NCBI GenBank assembly: GCA_050946055.1
Contig: JBMNUB010000002.1
Location: forward strand, 97,338 to 161,337
Origin: Fimadaptatus sp050946055
GTDB lineage: Bacteria; Bacillota; Clostridia; Christensenellales; Aristaeellaceae
DNA: 64,000 nt
Direction: 5' to 3'
Part shown: piece by piece, positions 27,154 to 35,615 of the stretch
How the letters are laid out: every line of letters starts with the position of its first letter
Numbering within the stretch: the first letter of the stretch is position 1
Translations under genes and position numbers: made by a program
The notes under the pieces: model-generated
Databases searched by the model: none
What the model was told of the DNA's origin: nothing
What the model saw: only the letters and a program-made list of their open reading frames with translations

Positions 27154-27566
27154 AGCGCGTAGCTGACCATCAGGTGATTGTCGCTCATAAGCTCTCCGCC
27201 GCTCATCAGGCGATAGGCTATGCGCAGTATGCCGCGCTCAGGGCCTTGCTTGAGGTCGAGCGACAGGCACATGACGCTCATGTCAAATGCGCCCTCGGGC
27301 ATTATATACATGGCCTCCAGCACCTTGCCCGGCACGAAGTCCATGCGGCTCATGGTCTCGCCGTCGCGCTCCATGCGCGCATGCCCGCCCTCGCAGGTCA
27401 GCCGCACATGCGCGGCGGGTTCTGTCTCGTCGTATTCCAGCGCAAAGCCGTCGTCCAGCGCGGCAAAGCTGCCCGCGTATTCGCGCCGTATCATCTCAGG
27501 CGCGCCATCGCCGTTGTCCACGCGCCCGGTTACGGTCACGCGCGCCCTCTGCGTATCGATAGTCAC
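27147..27566 (-). CDS. DUF1934 (YwiB-like) beta-barrel protein
   Basis: 139 residues from GTG at 27566, 5 nt after GAGGAGGTG; longer frames upstream lack a site. The pattern VTVTGRVDNGDGAPEMIRRE, LEYDETEP, VRLTCEGGHARMERDG and LRIAYRLMSGGELMSDNHL matches the small calycin-like barrel family of Bacillus YwiB, which has no proven function. First gene of a three-gene minus operon with overlapping frames. Confidence 0.75.
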   Translation of the reverse strand: MTIDTQRARVTVTGRVDNGDGAPEMIRREYAGSFAALDDGFALEYDETEPAAHVRLTCEGGHARMERDGETMSRMDFVPGKVLEAMYIMPEGAFDMSVMCLSLDLKQGPERGILRIAYRLMSGGELMSDNHLMVSYALC

Positions 27567-27833
27567 AAGAGCACCTCCTCGTTTGCAACAATTATAGCGC
27601 ATGAATAGCCCTCGTGTAAAGTGCGGCGTTGTCATGCTCCCGACTGTGCGCTCATGTCATGCCGCAAAGCGCGCCTTGGCAATAGCGCTTCGCCCGGCGG
27701 CGGGGATGCGATGCACGTGGGACTGTGCGTGGTGCGCAACGGCAATCGAACATGGCGCGGCAATAAATGTGCATGAACTGTGTATATACCGCCGCCATGT
27801 GGCAATGCTAGCATCATGTGGAGGCTGATGTGT

Positions 27834-28670
27834 ATGAAGATGATCAAGAGGCTGTTTGTGAGTCTGGCGGTGTTGGGCATAGCCCTGATGTGCATAGGCG
27901 CGGCGCTGGGCGAGTTTGGCAAAGGAGAGACGCGCGTGCAGGCGCAGCACAGCGCAAGCGAGCGGCGCAGGGAACAGCTTACCGATGCGCTTGATAAGGG
28001 CGAACTTATACGCCTGCACATAGTGGCAAGCGACGACTCCGACAAGGCGCAGCGCGACAAGCTGTGCGTGCGCGACGCGCTGCTGGCGGCATACGGCGAC
28101 AGGCTGTCGGATATGGAGGACAGGGAGCATACCATTGAATTTTTGCGCGGCGAACTGGACAACATAGAGACATTGGCATCAAGCGTGCTGGCGGCGCGCG
28201 GCGCGGCTGCGGACGTGCGCGCCAGCATGGGTGAGCGCGAGTTCCCGTACAGGGAGTACGAGGGTGTGAGCGTGCCGGCCGGGCGGTATATGGCGCTGCA
28301 CATAGAGCTGGGCGCGGGTCAGGGGCGCAACTGGTGGTGCGTGATATACCCGGCGCTGTGCGCGCCCGTGCCGGACATGCCGCTGCCGGATGCCGGGTAT
28401 GGCGCGACGGGTTCGGCGGCGCATGAGATGGGCGATGGCTTGAGTGCGGGCGATGCTTCGGATGTGAGCGATGCTTCTGGAGCGGGCGATGCTTTGGTCA
28501 TGGGCAATGCTTCAGGCGATGCAAACGCTCTGAATGCTGGCGACGCTTCAACGTCAGCCGGTGCCGCGCACGCAAGCGATGCTCCCGTGGATGAAGCACA
28601 TGCCGCGCGCGGCGGCATCGTGTTTTACAGCGCGATATGGGATTGGCTGCGCGACGCGCTGGGGCTGTAA
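27834..28670 (+). CDS. spoIIR: Stage II sporulation protein R
   Basis: 278 residues. The ATG at 27834 is 9 nt after GTGGAGG; an ATG two codons upstream is less well placed. SpoIIR is exported from the forespore and triggers SpoIIGA to process pro-sigma-E in the mother cell. An N-terminal signal/anchor helix (VSLAVLGIALMCIGAAL) precedes the family blocks LIRLHIVASDDSDKAQRDKL, FPYREYEGVSVPAGRY and GQGRNWWCVIYPALC. After the usual domain, residues about 198-255 carry a degenerate Gly-Asp-Ala-Ser repeat not expected in SpoIIR, before a conserved-looking end with YSAIWDWLRD. sleB follows 11 bp later. Confidence 0.93.
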   Translation: MKMIKRLFVSLAVLGIALMCIGAALGEFGKGETRVQAQHSASERRREQLTDALDKGELIRLHIVASDDSDKAQRDKLCVRDALLAAYGDRLSDMEDREHTIEFLRGELDNIETLASSVLAARGAAADVRASMGEREFPYREYEGVSVPAGRYMALHIELGAGQGRNWWCVIYPALCAPVPDMPLPDAGYGATGSAAHEMGDGLSAGDASDVSDASGAGDALVMGNASGDANALNAGDASTSAGAAHASDAPVDEAHAARGGIVFYSAIWDWLRDALGL

Positions 28671-28681
28671 AGGAGGACGCA

Positions 28682-29365
28682 ATGAGATTCAAGCGGGCTA
28701 TGTGCCTTGTGCTGTGCGCGGTGCTTATGCTGGCCATGGTGCCGGTGGGCTATGCTGCTGTCAGCGTAGGGCCGGGCGACAGGGGCGAAAACGTCAAGAA
28801 GATACAGCGCAGGCTGATACAGTACGACTACATGGAGGGCAGCGCCGACGGCGTATACGGCGAAAAGACACGTCAGGCCGTGATAAAGTTCCAGCGCAAG
28901 TATGGGTTGAATGCCGACGGCGTGGTGGGCCCGGCTACGGCGGCCAAGCTGGGCGTGAGCCTGTCGGGCGGCGCGGTCAAGGCATCGTCCACGGCGACGT
29001 CGGACGGTCAGACTTCCGGCGACGTGAACCTGCTGGCGCGGCTGGTATATGCCGAGGCGCGCGGCGAGCCTTACAAGGGGCAGGTGGCCGTGGCAGCGGT
29101 GGTGCTCAACCGCGTGCGCTCATCGCAGTTCCCCAACACCATAGCGGGCGTGATATACCAGAAGAACGCCTTCACCTGCGTAAACGACGGCCAGATAAAC
29201 CTGACCCCCAACGCCGAGAGCAGGCGCGCGGCACAGGATGCGCTGAACGGCTGGGATCCATCGGGCGGCTGCCTGTACTACTACAACCCCAAGACCGCCT
29301 CGGACAAGTGGATATTCAGCAGGACTACGGTTACGGTCATAGGCAACCACAGATTCGCGGTGTGA
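28682..29365 (+). CDS. sleB: Spore cortex-lytic enzyme SleB
   Basis: 227 residues; ATG 28682 preceded by AGGAGG. A signal peptide ends near GYAA, then a peptidoglycan-binding domain (about 25-90, with GDRGENVKKIQRRL and FQRKYGLNADGVVGPAT), then the Hydrolase_2/SleB lytic domain (about 115-227) with catalytic Glu in YAEARGE (about E125), AAVVLNRV and the YYNPKTASDKW end. SleB degrades spore cortex muramic-delta-lactam peptidoglycan during germination and needs YpeB; a YpeB-like gene lies downstream. Domain order matches SleB. Confidence 0.92.
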   Translation: MRFKRAMCLVLCAVLMLAMVPVGYAAVSVGPGDRGENVKKIQRRLIQYDYMEGSADGVYGEKTRQAVIKFQRKYGLNADGVVGPATAAKLGVSLSGGAVKASSTATSDGQTSGDVNLLARLVYAEARGEPYKGQVAVAAVVLNRVRSSQFPNTIAGVIYQKNAFTCVNDGQINLTPNAESRRAAQDALNGWDPSGGCLYYYNPKTASDKWIFSRTTVTVIGNHRFAV

Positions 29366-29798
29366 GCGGAAATCGGTGCGCAGTAGCACAGTCTGGAGCA
29401 TTATGAGGATTGCGCGGGAAAGTTATTGCTTGTATAGCGGCAGAGTTACGCCTCAGCCGCCTGCGGCGACGGCTTTCCTCGCGCGTGCAACTGACTGCGT
29501 GTTGCCGCTCGCAAGGCAAGCTGGCCCCCACTTGCTGAAAGGCAAGGCTGAGCGAAGGGCAAGGCGTGGCCGGTTGAGCGGCTGAAGAAGGTCCCTCCGG
29601 GTACAATTTGCAGGAATGACGATTGGCCTTAAACGCAAGCGGCAATTTGCACGCATAGGGGCATTGGCGCGGCGGTGAAGGCGGGAGCGCAAGGCGTGCG
29701 CCGGGATAATGCGCGCGCTTGCGAGGATGCATGTGCATGGACATGACCGGCGCGCGGCGGCGGTGCGCATGCGACGATTATGACGGGAGGTGCATTGC
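29366..29798 (+). other. Gap between sleB and ypeB
   Basis: About 430 bp without a credible gene. It has GCAAGG-rich direct repeats near 29510-29570 and a GGGTACAAT -10-like string at 29598-29606, too poorly framed to call a promoter. In Bacillus sleB and ypeB are close together, so the gap is a difference. Confidence 0.35.
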
Positions 29799-31109
29799 GT
29801 GAAGCGGTGGCAATGGATATCGGGCGGCGTGCTGACGCTGGCGCTCATCGCGCTGGGCGTGGCGCTAGGCGCGCAGGGGCAAAAGCTTACTGATTACCGA
29901 AGCGAAGTCGCGGCCTATCGCGGTGAGCTGGATGCCATGTACAAGCGCTCGTGGTGGGACAGCATGGAGCGCCTGTCCGCGCTGGAGATAGAGCTGGAAA
30001 AGCTGATAATAAGCGACAGCCCCGAGGCGGCAGCGCTGCGCCTTAACAACATAGCGCGGCAGGCAGACGGGGCGGCGCAGGACCTTGCCTCGCTCCCGGC
30101 AGAGCGCGAGGGCATAGGCGCGGCTATGAAGTTCGTGAACCAGATCGCCGATTACAGCGCCGCGCTCAGCGAGGGCATAGCGCAGGACAGGCCCATATCT
30201 GACCCGGACGTGGAACAGCTCACCGCGATACAGGAGCGGCTCAGCGAGATGAACGCGATAATGTACGACATGGACGCGCTGGACAACTGGGCGGGGCGCG
30301 ACATGCCCGCGATAGACATGAGCGCCATAGCGCGCGACAACCTCAGCTACCCCACGCTCATATACGACGGCCCGTTCTCGGACGGCGAGCGCGGCGGATT
30401 CAAGGCGCTGGGCGAGGAGCGCATAGATGAAGCTAAGGCGCTGGAGATAGCCCGCCTGTACGCGGGCGGCGAGGCGAGGCTGACAGGCATGCCCTCCGCG
30501 CCCGTGCAGGGCTACGAAGTGGCCTGCGCAACCGGCATGGGCGACATAGAGCTGTTCATAAGCGAGATGGGCGGGCGCGTGCTGTACATGCTGCCCTCAT
30601 ATCAGATGGTGGAGCAGGAGGTCTTAAGCCCGCAGGCGCAGGACGTGCAGGGCGCGATAAGCATAGCCACCCAGTACCTACGCGACAGGGGCTTTGAGGG
30701 CATGACCGCCAACTATACCCAGCGTCTGGAGGGCGCGGTGGTGATAAACTTCACTGCCACTCAGGATGGCGTGACGCTCTATCCCGACCTTGTAAAGGTG
30801 CAAGTGTCGGGCGGGCGCGTGGTGGGGCTGGAGGCGGGCAACTACTGGCGCAATCACGTGCCGCGCCGCCTGCCCGAAGCCGAGCTGACCTATCAGCAGG
30901 CCATGGAATCGGTGAACAGCCGCCTGACCGTACACAGCGCGCGCATGGCGCTGATACCCACCGACAGAACAGACGGCCCGCTGCCGGGTGAAAGGCTGTG
31001 CTACGAATTCACCTGCTCGCTGGGACACAGCCGCTACATGGTATACATAGACGCGATAAGCGGGCTGGAGGCGTCCATACTCAAGCTGTATGCAAACGGC
31101 GCGGTGTGA
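29799..31109 (+). CDS. ypeB: Germination protein YpeB
   Basis: 436 residues; GTG at 29799 lies 8 nt after GGGAGG. An N-terminal helix (WISGGVLTLALIALGVALGA) is followed by a long helical region (about 35-180) with the YpeB-like YKRSWWDSMERLSALEIELEK stretch, then C-terminal PepSY-type units, for example the one around AISIATQYLRDRGFEGMTA. In Bacillus YpeB stabilises and localises SleB in the spore; the pairing with sleB here supports the call. Followed by a strong terminator. Confidence 0.88.
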   Translation: MKRWQWISGGVLTLALIALGVALGAQGQKLTDYRSEVAAYRGELDAMYKRSWWDSMERLSALEIELEKLIISDSPEAAALRLNNIARQADGAAQDLASLPAEREGIGAAMKFVNQIADYSAALSEGIAQDRPISDPDVEQLTAIQERLSEMNAIMYDMDALDNWAGRDMPAIDMSAIARDNLSYPTLIYDGPFSDGERGGFKALGEERIDEAKALEIARLYAGGEARLTGMPSAPVQGYEVACATGMGDIELFISEMGGRVLYMLPSYQMVEQEVLSPQAQDVQGAISIATQYLRDRGFEGMTANYTQRLEGAVVINFTATQDGVTLYPDLVKVQVSGGRVVGLEAGNYWRNHVPRRLPEAELTYQQAMESVNSRLTVHSARMALIPTDRTDGPLPGERLCYEFTCSLGHSRYMVYIDAISGLEASILKLYANGAV

Positions 31110-31229
31110 TGCACGCCCGCGCGCTATGCGATGGGCAAAAGGCGGGCATGGGCGGTACACTGCATGTGAGCGCAAGGCTCATATGCGCCGCCCGCAATGG
31201 CGCAAGCTATGAGCATGCAGGCGTAAAGT

Positions 31230-31272
31230 GCGCAGAGCGTTCGGTCATGTGGCCGGACGCTCTGCGCTTTTG
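31230..31272 (+). terminator. Rho-independent terminator after ypeB
   Basis: GCGCAGAGCGTTCGG pairs with CCGGACGCTCTGCGC and is followed by TTTT. Confidence 0.88.
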
Positions 31273-31325
31273 GACGCGGGTTTGCTGATATCGTGCCAAA
31301 AAAGTGACATGTGAGCGCTTGGGTA

Positions 31326-31353
31326 TTGTGAATGCGGCGTTTTCTGATATAAT
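31326..31353 (+). promoter_or_regulatory. Promoter for the nfeD-flotillin pair
   Basis: TTGTGA (31326-31331), 16-bp spacer, TATAAT (31348-31353) with extended TG at 31345. Confidence 0.7.
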
Positions 31354-31390
31354 TGAAGCATCGAAACGCAAGGGAGGTGAGCGGCTGTCT

Positions 31391-32164
31391 ATGGAGTTCT
31401 GGAATGCGCTGGATATCGTGCAGAAGGCGCTGTTTACCATTGCCGTGCCATCCACGCTGCTGCTGGTGGTGGAGTTCGTGATGCTGCTGGCGGGGCTGGC
31501 GGGCGGACATGGCGATGTGGACGGCGTGGGCGACGATGCCGACATCGATGCGACGGACGCGGACTTGTCCGATATGGATGTATCCGATGTGGATGCGGAT
31601 TTGACGGATATCAATGTGTCCGATGGGTTGCCTGACATGGACGCATCCGACACCGGCGGCATGCGCGATATGGACGGCATGGATTTGCCCGACGTGGATG
31701 ACATACATCCGCAGGCGTATGATGAGCCGAATGCGGCGGGCAGGGCTTCGGGCGAGCTGCGCTGGTTCACACTGCTGGGCGTGCTGTCGTTCCTGGCCAT
31801 AACCGGCTGGGCGGGGCTGGCGCTCATAGAGGCGGCGCTTCCCGCGGTGCTGGCGATAGGCGTGGCATTGGGGCTGGGCGTGCTGGCGATGTATCTGTGC
31901 GCTGTGGTCATGCGCAGCTTCAAGCGCATGGGCGCGCAGGGCAACCTGAATGTCGTAAACGCGCGCGGCATGTTCGCCGAGGCATATATGCCCATACCTG
32001 CGCACCGCGCGGGCATAGGCAAGGTGATGCTCACCATGCAGGGGCGCTTTGTGGAGCTGGATGCCGTGACCGACGAGGCCAAGGATATCCCCACGGGCGC
32101 GCGCGTGGTCGTGATGGGCGAGGTCGACAGCGGCACGGTGCTGGTGCGCGCGGCGCGCAAGTAG
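31391..32164 (+). CDS. NfeD-family membrane protein (YuaF-like)
   Basis: 257 residues from ATG 31391; the ribosome site AGGGAGGTGA is 11 nt upstream, so a start a few codons earlier cannot be excluded. NfeD proteins accompany SPFH proteins and help organise membrane microdomains. A first helix at about 14-38 is followed by a 65-residue Asp-rich insert (about 42-109) made of imperfect DMDVSDVDADL-type repeats. Two more helices follow (about 125-170), then a C-terminal OB-fold-like domain with NVVNARGMFAEAYMP and LDAVTDEAKDIPTGARV. A flotillin gene is 312 bp downstream. The acidic insert is unusual for the family. Confidence 0.82.
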   Translation: MEFWNALDIVQKALFTIAVPSTLLLVVEFVMLLAGLAGGHGDVDGVGDDADIDATDADLSDMDVSDVDADLTDINVSDGLPDMDASDTGGMRDMDGMDLPDVDDIHPQAYDEPNAAGRASGELRWFTLLGVLSFLAITGWAGLALIEAALPAVLAIGVALGLGVLAMYLCAVVMRSFKRMGAQGNLNVVNARGMFAEAYMPIPAHRAGIGKVMLTMQGRFVELDAVTDEAKDIPTGARVVVMGEVDSGTVLVRAARK

Positions 32165-32476
32165 GAGCGCGGGGTGATGATTGCACATGTCAGTATGGTG
32201 ATAATGATTTGATGTGCGACATTGCATCATGGCAAGGCTGCCAAGATGCGCGGCATCACATCGCAACCAGTCATCTATGATGCATACCGCATCATCATAG
32301 CCGGCCCAATTCGACGCGCAACATCGCGTAGCGGCCAGCCGATTCAAGGCGCGCACAGCCGCCGCCTGACTTGCACAGGGTCAAACGCCGATGGCATAGG
32401 GGAAGCATGGCGCGGGCCAGCCCTTGCCTCGGCCAACACATCGGGGGAAATATGAATTTGGGGGAGGAATAGTATT
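32165..32476 (+). other. Gap between nfeD and flotillin genes
   Basis: 312 bp without a gene. GCATCAT and CATCATGGCAAG motifs recur (32218-32300) but form no regular array. No clear promoter or terminator was seen, so read-through from nfeD is possible. Confidence 0.35.
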
Positions 32477-33895
32477 ATGCCTATACCTACGTATCTGATA
32501 CTGATATGCGTGGTACTGCTGGTGGTCTTTATACTGCTGATGATGCTCTTGTCCCGGTACAAGAAGTGCCCGTCCGACAAGGTGATGGTCATATACGGCA
32601 GCGTGGGTCAGAACTCCGATGGCACCAATCGCTCAGCCAAGTGCATACACGGCGGCGCGGCGTTCGTGCTGCCGATAGTGCAGGCGGTGGAGTACTTGGA
32701 TCTGACGCCCATGTCCATACAGGTCGATCTCAAGAACGCGCTCTCGCGCCAGAACATACGCATAGACGTGCCTTCGCGCTTCACCGTGGGCATATCGGTC
32801 GAGGACGGCGTCATGCAGAACGCGGCGGAGCGCCTGCTGGGGCTCAAGCTCAACGAGATACAGGAGCTTGCCAAGGACATAATCTTTGGACAGCTGCGTC
32901 TGGTCATAGCCACTATGGACATAGAGGAGATAAACACCGACCGCGACAAGTTCCTGGTAGCCGTGAGCCGCAACGTGGAGACTGAGCTCAAGAAGATAGG
33001 TCTGCGCCTGATAAACGTGAACGTGACCGACATATCCGACGAATCCGGCTACATAACCGCGCTGGGCCGCGAAGCCGCCGCCAAGGCCATAAACGACGCC
33101 AAGAAGTCGGTGGCCGAAAAGGAGCGCGACGGTTCCATAGGCGAGGCCAACGCTCACAGGGATCAGCGCATACAGGTCGCTCAGGCCAATGCCGCCGCCA
33201 TAGAGGGCGAGAACATGAGCCGCATAGAGGTGGCAAAGTCCAACGCCATGCTGCGCGAGAACGAGGCCGAGGCGCTGCGCATAGCCACGTCCGCCGAGAA
33301 GATACAGGCTGCAAACGCGCTGGAATCCGCATACGCCGCCGAGCAGGCCGCAGAAGCCGCCCGCGCCGCGCGCGAAAAGGCCACGCTGGAGGCCGACGTA
33401 ATAGTCAAGGCCGAGATAGAGAAGCGCCGCCTTGAGATAGAGGCCGAGGCTCAGGCTGAGCAGGCGCGCCGCCGCGCACAGGGCGAAGCGGACGCGATAT
33501 TCGCCCGCATGAACGCCGAGGCCAAGGGCATGCAGGAGCAGCTCACCCGTCAGGCCGTAGGTATGGCCGAGATGGTCAGGGCTGCGGGCGGCGATCCCAA
33601 CGACGCGCTGCGCCTGATGATAGCTGACAAGATGGAGCAGCTCATGCGCATACAGGTGGACGCGATAAAGGGCGTGAAGATAGACAAGGTGACCGTCTGG
33701 GACGGCCAGAACAGCGACAAGGGCGGCACGGCGGGCTTCCTGTCGGGGCTGATGAAGTCCATACCGCCCATGAGCGAGATGTTCGACATGGCCGGCATGC
33801 AGCTGCCCGAGTATCTGGGCAAGAAGAAGGAAGAAAAGGCCGCTGCGGACGAGACAGCGGAGCAGAGTGCGCAGGAGAGCGCTGGGGAAAAGTAA
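32477..33895 (+). CDS. floT: Flotillin-like SPFH protein (YuaG/FloT type)
   Basis: 472 residues, ATG after GGGGGAGG. A hydrophobic N-terminal hairpin/anchor (about 5-28) leads to an SPFH domain (about 30-200; KCPSDKVMVIYG, then IDVPSRFTVGIS, then INVNVTDISDESGYI). The flotillin coiled-coil follows (about 200-400), with heptads of Ala, Glu and Gln (AQANAAAIEGE, EAEAQAEQARR). It scaffolds functional membrane microdomains in Firmicutes, with NfeD encoded upstream. The C-terminus ends in a short acidic Ala/Glu tail. Element copy A lies immediately downstream. Confidence 0.92.
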   Translation: MPIPTYLILICVVLLVVFILLMMLLSRYKKCPSDKVMVIYGSVGQNSDGTNRSAKCIHGGAAFVLPIVQAVEYLDLTPMSIQVDLKNALSRQNIRIDVPSRFTVGISVEDGVMQNAAERLLGLKLNEIQELAKDIIFGQLRLVIATMDIEEINTDRDKFLVAVSRNVETELKKIGLRLINVNVTDISDESGYITALGREAAAKAINDAKKSVAEKERDGSIGEANAHRDQRIQVAQANAAAIEGENMSRIEVAKSNAMLRENEAEALRIATSAEKIQAANALESAYAAEQAAEAARAAREKATLEADVIVKAEIEKRRLEIEAEAQAEQARRRAQGEADAIFARMNAEAKGMQEQLTRQAVGMAEMVRAAGGDPNDALRLMIADKMEQLMRIQVDAIKGVKIDKVTVWDGQNSDKGGTAGFLSGLMKSIPPMSEMFDMAGMQLPEYLGKKKEEKAAADETAEQSAQESAGEK

Positions 33896-33948
33896 AGCCT
33901 AAGCCGCATGATTGCAAAGCGGCCGGGAACGCCTTACATCGGACTTTC

Positions 33949-34259
33949 AGGGAACCGGGAAATGCCCGGTTTCCGTAGACTGTCAAAAAACCTCGGAGAG
34001 CTCGGCGGGCCTCGCAGCCCGCCGACTTAGGTAGCGCCCAGCGACATGTGCGGTGGGCGCTCAGGATTTTTTACGCATGGAAATCTCATTTCCCGGAGTA
34101 AAAATATCTTCCTTGCAGTTTCCACGCCCGGAAATCCGCAGGATTTCAGTGGAAACTGAGTATGGGTGGCAGTGGCGGGGGAGATTCTCCACCGTCCACG
34201 CTTGTCAAAAAGACGCTTTGACAAGCTGAGGGAACCGGGAAATGCCCAGTTCCCTCAGC
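33949..34259 (+). repeat. Dispersed structured element, copy A
   Basis: About 300 bp sharing conserved blocks with copies at 49.6 and 54.5 kb. Hairpins seen here: TCGGCGGGC/GCCCGCCGA (34002-34010 with 34017-34025); AGCGCCCA/TGGGCGCT (34033-34040 with 34054-34061) around the conserved loop GCGACATGTGCGG; CAGTTTCCAC/GTGGAAACTG (34116-34125 with 34149-34158); GCTTGTCAAA/TTTGACAAGC (34200-34209 with 34217-34226). The string AGGGAACCGGGAAATGCCC occurs at both ends (33949 and 34229); the downstream one forms a GCTGAGGGAAC/GTTCCCTCAGC hairpin that could terminate transcription. No open frame. It may be a non-coding RNA, a long 3' untranslated element or a non-autonomous mobile repeat. Confidence 0.7.
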
Positions 34260-34302
34260 TTGTTTATAAGGCGCTCGTTTTAAGATATGGGGGACATGGA
34301 AC

Positions 34303-34827
34303 ATGGAGATAAGGCGGCTGGACAGGGAAACATATGCGGGGCGCGGCTTTACCGCCCGCTATGAAACGCATGGGTATTATGATATTCGCGCGACAGGCGG
34401 CGGCTTTGCGCTGGAATATGTGCCGCTTAAAGCTGGCGTGAAAAAGTCGTTTGACGACGTCATGTTCGGCGAATGGCTCGACGATCCAGTGGCATATGGC
34501 GCGTTCGAGGGAGAAAGCATGCTTGGCTTCGCGGAGGGATTTTGGGAAAGATGGAACAAACGATACCGCATAAGCAATATATGCGTGTTCGATGCCGCAG
34601 CGCGCCGCAGCGGAGTGGGTACGGCGCTTATGAATGCAATGATTGACGAAGCAAAGGCGGTATCGGCGCGCATGGCTGTTCTGGAAACTCAGACCTGCAA
34701 CGAGAATGCGATAGCGTTTTACCGGAAGAACGGGTTTGAGATAATTGGCTTTGACATGTATGCGTATTCAAACTTCGACCCGGAGCACCATGAAGTGCGG
34801 CTGGAGATGGGGCGCAAGCTGACATAG
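34303..34827 (+). CDS. GNAT-family N-acetyltransferase
   Basis: 174 residues, ATG with a short GGGGGA site. The acetyl-CoA fold is visible in the second half: ISNICVFDAAARRSGVGTAL (motif A with R/SGVGT), LETQTCNENAIAFYRKNGF (motif B). The ending EVRLEMGRKL and the MYAYSNFDPE stretch resemble streptothricin-type acetyltransferases, so an antibiotic-modifying role is possible, but substrates in this superfamily cannot be read from sequence. It stands alone between the element and yqeG. Confidence 0.8.
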   Translation: MEIRRLDRETYAGRGFTARYETHGYYDIRATGGGFALEYVPLKAGVKKSFDDVMFGEWLDDPVAYGAFEGESMLGFAEGFWERWNKRYRISNICVFDAAARRSGVGTALMNAMIDEAKAVSARMAVLETQTCNENAIAFYRKNGFEIIGFDMYAYSNFDPEHHEVRLEMGRKLT

Positions 34828-35098
34828 ATGGGCTTGCACGTGATGGTGCAATGCGCGCAGCCGGTGTGCGCGGTCAATAGTTATTTGTGCAAGGCGCAGT
34901 CATATGGCTTGCGCGGTCTATATAAGCGTCCGGGAGCGGTTCATGCTTCCGTACGCGCTGCTTGTTTGAGCATTGGCTGACATATATCACTCGCACCACC
35001 GCTTTTGAACGCGCCTTTAACATGCAGGGGCGCTGCCCATGCTTGCGTGCGCGCGGGGCATATTGTAAAATAGAGGCGTTCGGAGGTGTTTTGCTTAT

Positions 35099-35599
35099 AT
35101 GTTTGACGGCTTAAAGCCGGATATGGTGTGCCGGGATGTGATGTCCATAGACCTTAGTGCGCTCTCCGGCATGGGCGTGAACGCGCTGGTGTTCGATCTG
35201 GACAATACGCTCACGCTGTGGAATGAATACGACTTTTCGCCCGAACTGGCGGTGTGGATGGACGAGTGCCGCGAACGGGGATTTTCTGCCTGCATATGTT
35301 CAAACAACCATGCCCCGCGCATAGAGCCTGTGGCAGAGGCGCTGGGACTGCCGTTCGTGGCTGAGGCCGGCAAGCCCAGCCCGAATGCGTATGCGCGCGC
35401 CTGTGAGCTGATGGGCGTGCATCCGCACAGCGCCGCCGCCGTGGGCGATCAGCTCATGACCGATGTAATCGGCGCAAAGCGCGGCGGACTGCGCGCGGTG
35501 CTGGTCAATCCGCTGGGCAAGCGCGAATTTGTAGGCACATATTTCAACCGCGCGCTGGAGCGCCCGCTGCTTAGGCTGATGGGCGTAAAGCGCGCCTGA
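35099..35599 (+). CDS. yqeG: HAD-family phosphatase, YqeG type
   Basis: 166 residues, ATG about 10 nt after GGAGGTG. HAD motif I is VFDLDNTLTLW with the nucleophilic Asp, motif II is CSNNHAPR, and motif III/IV is AAVGDQLMTDVIGAKRGG. YqeG members are small cytoplasmic IIIA phosphatases related to PGP phosphatase and of uncertain substrate. The AP endonuclease gene starts 16 bp downstream, so the two share a transcript. Confidence 0.9.
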   Translation: MFDGLKPDMVCRDVMSIDLSALSGMGVNALVFDLDNTLTLWNEYDFSPELAVWMDECRERGFSACICSNNHAPRIEPVAEALGLPFVAEAGKPSPNAYARACELMGVHPHSAAAVGDQLMTDVIGAKRGGLRAVLVNPLGKREFVGTYFNRALERPLLRLMGVKRA

Positions 35600-35615
35600 C
35601 TTACGGAGGAGGACG

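Noticed and set aside
29598..29606. Promoter immediately upstream of ypeB
   Set aside because: GGGTACAAT resembles a -10 but has no -35 partner and lies 190 bp from the gene.
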